Part shown: positions 52,141 through 64,000 of the stretch, in pieces
Layout of the letters: each line of letters opens with the position of its first letter
Numbering within the stretch: the stretch's first letter is position 1
From: Fratercula arctica
Taxonomy: Eukaryota > Chordata > Aves > Charadriiformes > Alcidae
DNA length: 64,000 bases
Assembly: GCA_947846985.1 (NCBI GenBank)
Contig: CANTUZ010000020.1
Location: forward strand, 4,541,959-4,605,958
Direction of reading: 5' to 3'
Notes under the pieces: model-generated
Seen by the model: the letters and a program-made list of their open reading frames with translations, nothing else
The model's database searches: none
What the model was told of the DNA's origin: nothing
Translations under genes and position numbers: made by a program

Positions 52141-52329
52141 ACTTCCGGTGCGCTCTATGGCGCGGCCCCGCCGCGCCGGGCAGCCATGTTGCCTGCGAGG
52201 GGAAGTGGCGGCCCGCAGCCCCGCTAAGATGGTGGAGAGGAGGCCTCGGGGGGCGTAGGGGCTCGTCCCCCCCCCACCCCCCCGACCCCGGCCTGCGGGG
52301 CGACCTGGGGCCCATGGAGCAGCTCTAGG
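52141..52329 (+). promoter_or_regulatory. MDM4: MDM4 promoter core and non-coding exon 1 (inferred)
   Basis: CpG-rich, TATA-less. An ETS/GABP site ACTTCCGG opens at 52141. A YY1-like GCCATGTTG follows at 52183, and AAGATGGTGG at 52227. A splice donor CTCTAGG/GTGAGC with GT at 52330-52331 would end a short untranslated exon that joins the acceptor at 58556 before the MDM4 start codon. Three short upstream ORFs lie inside: 52186-52227, 52229-52258 and 52314-52328. Start site and exon borders are inferred. Confidence 0.6.
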
Positions 52330-53228
52330 GTGAGCCCGCCGCGGGAGGCCGGGGCTCGGGGGCGCAGCGCTCCGGGGCCGGGCGGGCCGAGGGAGCGGGG
52401 AGGGCGGCGGGGGCCGGGGGTGAAGGCGGTTGAGGGGCCAAGAGCTTTTCCCGGAGCACGCTTTTGGCTTTTTAAGCTTTTGCGTACCCGATGGTTACCT
52501 GCAGCATTGATAACTGGGGCAGCATTTAGAGTAAAAGCTTGAGGGATGTGATACGAGCTGACTACGGAGACTGACGGCGGCTGTTGCCATGTGTCATCTT
52601 TCACACCATGATTTTTACCTTAAACGCTGCCGTACTTTTCCAAGGCAAAACACTGCCGGAGGCTGGGCAGGTTAACGGTTGGAAGTAGCTGCTCTGCTAA
52701 GTGCGGTATTAACAACAAGGAAGCATTTTCAGGCAGGAATTAATCACTCGAAAGATTAGATGTGTGATGTTTCACGCGTATTAAACAGATGGACTTTAAA
52801 AGGTGATCCCTTGTTTTTAAGCTGATCGGTTCTGACATACCCTGTTTGGGATAGTGCAGAATTTAGGGCTGTAATGCTCAGAGGGTTAAAAAGAGCTGAA
52901 AGAAACCCACAACTTTCCAAGACTTATATTTGACAGAAGCAGAATTTACTAGATGCAAATGACGAATTTTTAGAGAAGGGATAACAAGAGAGGTTGAAGG
53001 GGCCACTGAAATATGGACGCAGTGCTGTTATGAGAACTCAGACTTGTTTCTGCTGCGGTATTTTTTCATTTAATGCTCTCCAGCAGCTCCAAGTGGCTGC
53101 ACGGCCAGCGTAGGTGACCCAGCTCCAAGCACAGTAGCCTGGACAGTTCTGCCGGGTAGGTCAGGTGCCAGGCAGCACCTCTGCGTTACGCTCACTGCCA
53201 GGAGACTGAACGGGAAACATACCCAAAA

Positions 53229-53540
53229 ATCATAGAATGTGTTGGGTTGGAAGGGACCTCTAAAGGCCATCTAGTCCAGCCCCCCTGCAGTGAGCAGGGA
53301 CATCTTCAACTAGATCAGGTCGCTCAGAGCCTCATCAAGCCTGGCCTTGAATGTCTCCAGGGATGGGGCCTCCACCCCCTCTCTGGGCAACCTGGGCCAG
53401 TGTCTCACCACCCTCAGCGTGAAGAACTTCATCCTAATGTCTCATCTAAACCTGCCCTGCTCTGGTTTAAACCATTGCCCCTCGTCCTATTGCTACATGC
53501 CCTTGCAGACAGCCCCTCCCCAGCTTTCTTGTAGGCCCCA
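53229..53540 (-). mobile_element. CR1 LINE 3' fragment (minus)
   Basis: Plus-strand blocks ATCATAGAATGTGTTGGGTT, GGCCATCTAGTCCAGCCCCC, CTGGGCAACCTGGGCCAGTG and CCCCTCCCCAGCTTTCTTGT. An older, more diverged copy than those at 11521, 23726 and 36519. Confidence 0.93.
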
Positions 53541-54904
53541 AAGAAAGAGTTAAAATTCATATCCCGAGTGCCTGCTTCTTCAGAAGTGTTCTTTGGACCT
53601 TTGGACCATGTGGCAAACACATGTAATAGGAGTTTGAGTGCACGCCTGTATATTTAGCAGCTCTGCTAGCAGTAGAGCAAAAGCCCCTAGATGTTCAGCG
53701 ATACGCAAACTCGTAAGTGAAACATCACGCAGCTAGTTCTGCCGAAGATGTGATTAAAATAAGGGCTTTTCTCGTTTTTCACTGCTGCAAAAAATAGGTG
53801 ATTATTAGCTTCAGTTTGACTCATAAATTCTAAAGTACTTGGCTCCACACTGAAGGGAAAGAAATCTTCAGCTAAGCTGTAGTTTGCTGTGACAGGGACA
53901 GTCACCACAGTCACTTCAGGGTATTAAATAGCCCTTATCTGATGGAAGCAGCTTATTTTCATGATCTAACTACTTCTTGCTCCATGGTTGAATGCGTTAA
54001 AATAGTGATATTGATTTGACATTCCCTTAAGGAAGTATCTGCTATTGGGAAAAGCGACTCCCGAGAAAAGCCCAGTTTCCTCTGTTAAAATAGAGGTAAA
54101 TGGAAACAAGGGCATGCGCAGTGGGGTGGAAGTGCTGCCCCGTTCCAGACATCACCAGGAACAAATACCGTCAGCAGCAGCTGATTTAGGGAGATTTGCA
54201 GCATAATTTGCCAGTGTGCCTTTTTTAATTGAAACTATCAGTTTTGTTTTTCCTCCTGCTTAACTGGTTTTGCAATAAAACAAGCATTGCATGACATTTG
54301 TATTTGTTAACTACTAATGTTTATCAAAGGTTGGCTAATTTTGGTGCATTATTGGCAGACCTTTGGGGAGCAGCGCACAATTCGCGGCAGATGCAGCACA
54401 TCAGCAACGAAATTTATGTCAGGTGAAATTCAGAATTAAAATGGTTTTTGAATTCGAAGGTGTGGATTTTACTCCAGAGCAGCTGCCAAAAAAAAGGAGC
54501 TCTAAAATTAGTGTTTAGTATTAAAAATAGTAACCTTGCCTTTTGTTGCCATACGTAATGTGTTAAGGGACCTCTCCATAGTGAAATGGGGCTTTTCTCT
54601 GGATGCTTTTCCTAGCAGAGGATATTTTTCCTGATTGAGTGCTAAATAAATGTCAAAGCAATGAATTAGAGCATTTAACTGAGCACAGGACAGCAAAAGT
54701 TGAAGTCAAGCAGTCTATAAAGTGTGAAGTCTGTTAAATCATGTAATTCACAGCCCAGCTTTCTCTCCTCCTGCTGCCACTCACAGTCAGAAGCCCCCCG
54801 TAACCAGCCAACACTTGCAAGGGCTCATGGAGCAAAACTGCGATAAGGTGGCAGTGGAAGGGCAGCTTTGATGTCCCCTTGGCTGGCAGCCTGCAGCTCT
54901 CAAA

Positions 54905-54924
54905 GGACATGTGTGAGCTTGTTG
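54905..54924. promoter_or_regulatory. p53-response-element-like sequence, zero spacer (candidate)
   Basis: GGACATGTGT directly followed by GAGCTTGTTG. Against RRRCWWGYYY twice this is 18 of 20, both CWWG cores intact. It is in MDM4 intron 1, where mammals have a p53-driven second promoter. A chance match cannot be excluded. Confidence 0.35.
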
Positions 54925-56063
54925 GGAACACAGTGATGGGATTGGGTGAAATGTACGGCCCAGAGAAAGGTGGAAGCACCGGGACAAGAGTGATGGAGCT
55001 AAGGATGTCACAAGGCGTGGTTTGCAGGGAGGGGTAACCGTTTTTGTCAGAAGCGTGGTGGGGAGGAGGACTTGCAGGCATCAAGGGACTCACAGGGACT
55101 CACACTGATAGGGACAAACCTAATTAGCTCTGACTCAATTGTCAGATTAGTGCTGGTCTAAAGCCCCCCTCCAGGGCTGCTCTCTACAGGACACTGTACA
55201 GGAGATTGCAAGTTTGTTTTCAGTAGAAATTTCGCTTTAATTCAAAGCCTGATGAAAAAGGATGGTGCCGAGGACAAGACTTCAGTGTCAGATCTTAACC
55301 CGCTGTTGAAGTGAGCCATTACAGGGTCCACAGATACACTAAACAACATCTAGCTGACGCTCCCCGCTGTGTTTTCACTTTGCACAGAAGTTAGACATTG
55401 TGTTCTTTCCTTAAAAGAAGGAGGCTTTAACACAAAAAGCGAACTTGAATTACAAGTTTAGCTTCAGCTTTTTGGACACTTGTCAAGAGTGTCTGTGCAC
55501 AGTACACTTGCGCTCCCTTCTGGGTCTGTTAAATCTTCTGTCTCAAGCCTTGCCTCCTGCAAGCATCAAAAGCTGTGGTCTCGGGGGGTTTTGATCTCTT
55601 AAGAGACTTTTACTCACAAAACAGGCAGACGACTTGTTCCTGTAGCATGCATGACCATATAAAGTGTTCAAATGGAAAAAATTGTTACTTCATGACTACT
55701 TCGTGATTCATGGTTTCCTCCAAATCATTACTCTGGTCTGGTGTGACTTTCTAACATGTAGCTCCAAAGCTAGAGAGGGGAACAGCGGTAAGTTCACTGA
55801 TGCTTCCTTCAGTTGGCTGCAAATTAGTCTAGACACTTCCAGGGTTGTGGGGTAAAATATTTGGCATAAAATAGATGAGAAAATAGAGTTGCAGGGGAAA
55901 GTTAAATAGGGCTCACTGAGCAAGAAGCTTCTCAGTTCTCTAGGAATTGCCCCCATTTGTGTTTCTGGTCAGTCTGTGTACAGAGGGTGGTAACATAAAT
56001 GAGATTTTCTGTCTTGGCAGGACTGGTGGCTGCCTCCATAAATCTTGTGGCTATCTGCAGCCT

Positions 56064-56089
56064 AGACATGTTTTAGAGCTTGCATGCTT
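56064..56089. promoter_or_regulatory. Second p53-like element with 6-bp spacer (candidate)
   Basis: AGACATGTTT is a perfect half-site; after TAGAGC comes TTGCATGCTT (8 of 10). It lies about 340 bp upstream of the GC-rich block with a donor at 56641. Confidence 0.3.
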
Positions 56090-56399
56090 TGGGGGGTGGC
56101 ATTCAGTAATCTCCAGATTAATTTATGGTTAAAGGAAGTTAGTATTAGTAAGAGTCAAACATGCTAAAAATACAATTTGTCTGTGAAGACTGGAGGCAAG
56201 GCACTAACTTGCCTTTCTCTAATAAAACCAGTATTGAAACGGTTAAAGTCATGTTTGGTTGACACTTGCTGAGCCCCTTTCCAGGAATGCGGGGTGGAGA
56301 GGAAATCCACTGCTTTCTCCCCTTTTTGTCTGTTTTTCACACCAACTCCAGCTCTTATCAGAAGCTGATGCACTTAGTGACTCCCTCTCCTGATTAGAT

Positions 56400-56641
56400 G
56401 AGTTGGAGGCAGGAGTGGTTTTTGAAAGAGCGACTCAGAGCCCAGAGCATCTGCCGGAGCCCAGCCGGGCGTGGGGAGCTCCTGGGGAGGCTGCACTGAG
56501 CCCCCCCCGGGCTGCTGGAGCTGCTTCTCCTGCACAAGGACCCGCAGACTCTCCTTGGCAGGAGCAAAGGGAACTTGGGAACCCGAGGCAGCGGCTGGCC
56601 CATCCTAGTGATACTCCTTAGAGCAGAGAAGTTCAAGGTCG
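56400..56641 (+). promoter_or_regulatory. GC-rich block with donor, possible alternative MDM4 first exon
   Basis: A GC-rich island inside AT-rich intron 1. It ends in AAGGTCG/GTAAGT (GT at 56642-56643), a consensus donor. If spliced to the acceptor at 58556, the frame before the MDM4 ATG stays open back to a TGA at 56497-56499, but without an in-frame ATG. In mammals MDM4 has a p53-responsive intron 1 promoter; whether this is the equivalent is speculative. Confidence 0.3.
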
Positions 56642-57473
56642 GTAAGTTTGTCTGCAGCTAGGACAAAGTACAGCTTTAAAGCATAAAGGATCCGGTGGGC
56701 AGTTCGTGTTGCAATGTGCTTGGCATTATCAAGTAGAAACTTTAGTTAAAATTTAAGACACTGATAACGTGAGAGTTGTTCTAGCTGTTATAAGTCACTT
56801 ATTTTGAGTTACTACCTAGACCTGGTCACTGTCAATGTTATTTACCAAACTTGAACATTTTATATGCTTTAATTAAGCTTTCCTACATATTTAGAGATAT
56901 GTTTGATCTTTGGGAATGATTTTATTCCTGATAGTGCCCTACTTCAGAGAAATGTAATGCTATAGGAACTTTCAGAAGCCTCTAACAAAGTCATTGTAAA
57001 TTCCTTTTACTAGACAGGGCAGGGGAGGGATAGGTGGTCAGTAACTTGAATTGGTGCTAAAGCTCAGATTTTTGTCATTGCTGAGGTTTCTGCACTGCCT
57101 GCTAGATAGACGTTCAGCCTGTTTTGCCTACATCTAAAATGTTTGGTTACATTCCTTAAGGCATAAGTCTGGTTGTTTGTCTAGTGTTTGCTTTCTAATG
57201 TAGTTAATTGTACTGGCTTACATTCTTTATAGCTGATGTAGCAATAGTAAATTCATTTGCTATATCTGGAAAATTTTGCAAAAGACAATTTAGATAGTGC
57301 TTTGAAAGTTTTTGCTTCACATGTTCAAATCTAATTTTAACTACTGCATGGTTAAAAGTCGATGCTTCTTCCAGATTCCACAGATTCCAGTAAAAACTTT
57401 CCTGAAGTTCCATCTCTGTAGGCAGGTTCAGACTTTTTAGTTCGTCTCATGCTCTAGCCTGAAGTTTACCAAA

Positions 57474-57546
57474 ATCATAGAACGGCTCGTGTTAGAAGGG
57501 ACCTTAGAGATCATCTAGTTCCAACCCCCCTGCCCTGGGCAGGGAC
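57474..57546 (-). mobile_element. CR1 LINE 3' tail fragment (minus)
   Basis: ATCATAGAACGGCTCGTGTT, GACCTTAGAGATCATCTAGT, then CCCCCTGCCCTGGGCAGGGA. A short terminal piece. Confidence 0.88.
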
Positions 57547-58588
57547 AAAAATGGCAGTTGCAAGGCTTGTTTCTGTACTGCCTGCAGAAGTGCAGCCAGA
57601 TGAACGTTGAAATGGATATTTTATTGTAACTAGGTCCAGGGACACACAATTTTACAGCTTTGAGCTGAGCTTTAGTGCTACGACCAAGAGGTCAAGACTT
57701 CAGTTTCTTCTCCAGCAGGTTCAAGTTACTTTTCTTCAGTGGCTACTTAAATTTACACCATCCTTCCTCTTTAAATATAAAGAAGTTTTCAAACTTGTTG
57801 TGTGGTTTGTGCTGTGAGCATGAGTCATTACAGATCATTCTGCATGTGAAGCTGTGCTCTTTGGGTGGATACTGAAACTCATAGGGCTTGACAAATTCAA
57901 ATAGCTGCAGGACTTCCCCTTTTGTTCCTTTCCAGGAAAGGATCATTTCACCTGCTCACCCAGTAACGCTCTAAAAACTGTTCATTTATAGCCTGCATCT
58001 AGTTATTTGGGATGAAGGCTGCAGCAGCTTTAGCAGGTTTTCAGCTCTTGGAAGAGCAGGTGGGGAAGGTGTTAATTATTGCCATCAGAACTGACTACTC
58101 CTCCTTTTGGACAACTTGGGGGGGGGTTGCTGTCTTGTGGAGATTTCCATTGTGGTTGATTGTGACTCAGCTTCTATTTCCCCCCCTCTGACTCAAGGAT
58201 TTCATCACATGTTAAGAATTTGCCAGTGGCCTGATGGAGACTGGCAGGTCCCCAAGTTCCTCCCCATGCTGTGCCACTCCTAGAGATGGGCAGTCACAGC
58301 ATCCTCAGTGCCACAGCGGATCTGTCCCAGTTGTTCCCACATGGCTCTTTGTCAGGCACTGGGCAGCCGGGTGCAGCTCAGGTAGCACAAAGCAGGTGAG
58401 GGGCATGGTAACATTAGCATTATACAGCAGTGGTTTAAGATATGCATGCAGGGCTAATTTTAAATACTGGTTTCCTGAAGCTTCTAAGAAGTGGAAGTGG
58501 TTAAACTCAAGACCAGGTTTTTCAGCTTAATTGATACATGGCCCTTCTCATTATAGGTTTGTGCTATAAACAGCTAATCACTGCCAGA

Positions 58589-63590
<5,002 letters not shown>

Positions 63591-64000
63591 GTAGGTTTGT
63601 CACAGTATGGGCAAGTATATTCAATATAGTGTTGATGTAACTTGGGTAAGTAATGATATTCGGAAGAGAGAAATGTTTCTGAAGTTGGAACAAACTGCTA
63701 ATGAAGGCTTTGACAAGACAATCTCTTTGAGTATGTGTCTTTTCTGTGTGTCCACCATCAGTAGCTGTGATATGAAATCAGTTAGCTGTTGGATGTACAA
63801 ATCAACATGGCTGTAGTATCCCACCCAAATAATTACTGGTTTCTCAGTCTTTTCTCAGTTTCACAGCATGCTGCGACTTCTCGCTCTCACCTCATTTTAT
63901 ACTTTCATAGTCTCGAGACTCAATATGAGTGCTGGAAACCCAGCCTAGTTCTGCAGGCCAAAGAGGTCTGGGCTTTAATTGAACACTGGAACCTTTAAAG
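63591..64000 (+). other. MDM4 intron, runs off the right edge
   Basis: Begins GTAGGTTTGT after exon 5. The next exon is not within the window. Confidence 0.75.

Larger units (their letters stand above)
52330..58556 (+). other. MDM4 intron 1
   Basis: A 6.2-kb AT-rich intron. It carries CR1 copies at 53229-53540 and 57474-57546, two p53-response-element-like sequences and a GC-rich block at 56400-56641 ending in a consensus donor. No other gene was recognised. Confidence 0.6.

Overview
This is a window of vertebrate nuclear DNA, most likely from a bird. Eight copies of CR1-type LINE 3' ends (the dominant avian/reptilian retroposon, with ATTCTATG-like terminal octamers) are scattered through it. 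Genes are intron-rich and compact, and the gene order PLEKHA6 - PPP1R15B - PIK3C2B - MDM4 matches the block known on human 1q32.1. The small introns argue for a bird over a crocodilian or turtle, but the species cannot be named. No bacterial, phage or viral gene, CRISPR array or operon was recognised.

Layout. 1-7,777: 5' part of PLEKHA6 on the minus strand (three exons encoding tandem WW domains) with a long GC- and minisatellite-rich intron. 7,778-15,740: intergenic, one CR1, GC-rich on the left and AT-rich from about 14 kb. 15,740-23,400: PPP1R15B (minus, two coding exons, long AT-rich 3'UTR, CpG promoter, strong-context uORF). 24,380-49,950: PIK3C2B (minus). All 32 coding exons could be reconstructed with matching splice phases, giving a predicted 1,627-aa class II PI3-kinase; a non-coding first exon lies in a CGG-rich CpG island near 49.7-49.95 kb. 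51,442-51,762: two identical, convergent tRNA-Lys(UUU) genes. 52,141 to the right edge: promoter, non-coding exon 1 and the first four coding exons of MDM4 (plus strand), covering most of the p53-binding domain; the rest of the gene lies outside.

Function. PPP1R15B is the constitutive PP1 adaptor for eIF2-alpha dephosphorylation. PIK3C2B is a lipid kinase of endosomal/clathrin traffic. MDM4 is a p53 inhibitor. PLEKHA6 is a WW/PH-domain junction-associated adaptor. They are neighbours by ancient synteny, with no sign of a shared pathway. PIK3C2B and MDM4 are divergent, and the tRNA pair sits between their promoters.

The most interesting points are regulatory or structural. CR1 3' ends lie at two PIK3C2B splice sites (exon 1 donor and the exon 11 branch-point zone). 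A 34-nt frame-shifting microexon is preceded by a roughly 38-nt polypyrimidine tract. The PP1-docking motif of PPP1R15B is split by an intron, and its message has a strong-context uORF. The tRNA inverted pair lies between divergent promoters. MDM4 intron 1 holds p53-like elements and a GC-rich possible alternative first exon. I found no new gene system and do not claim one.
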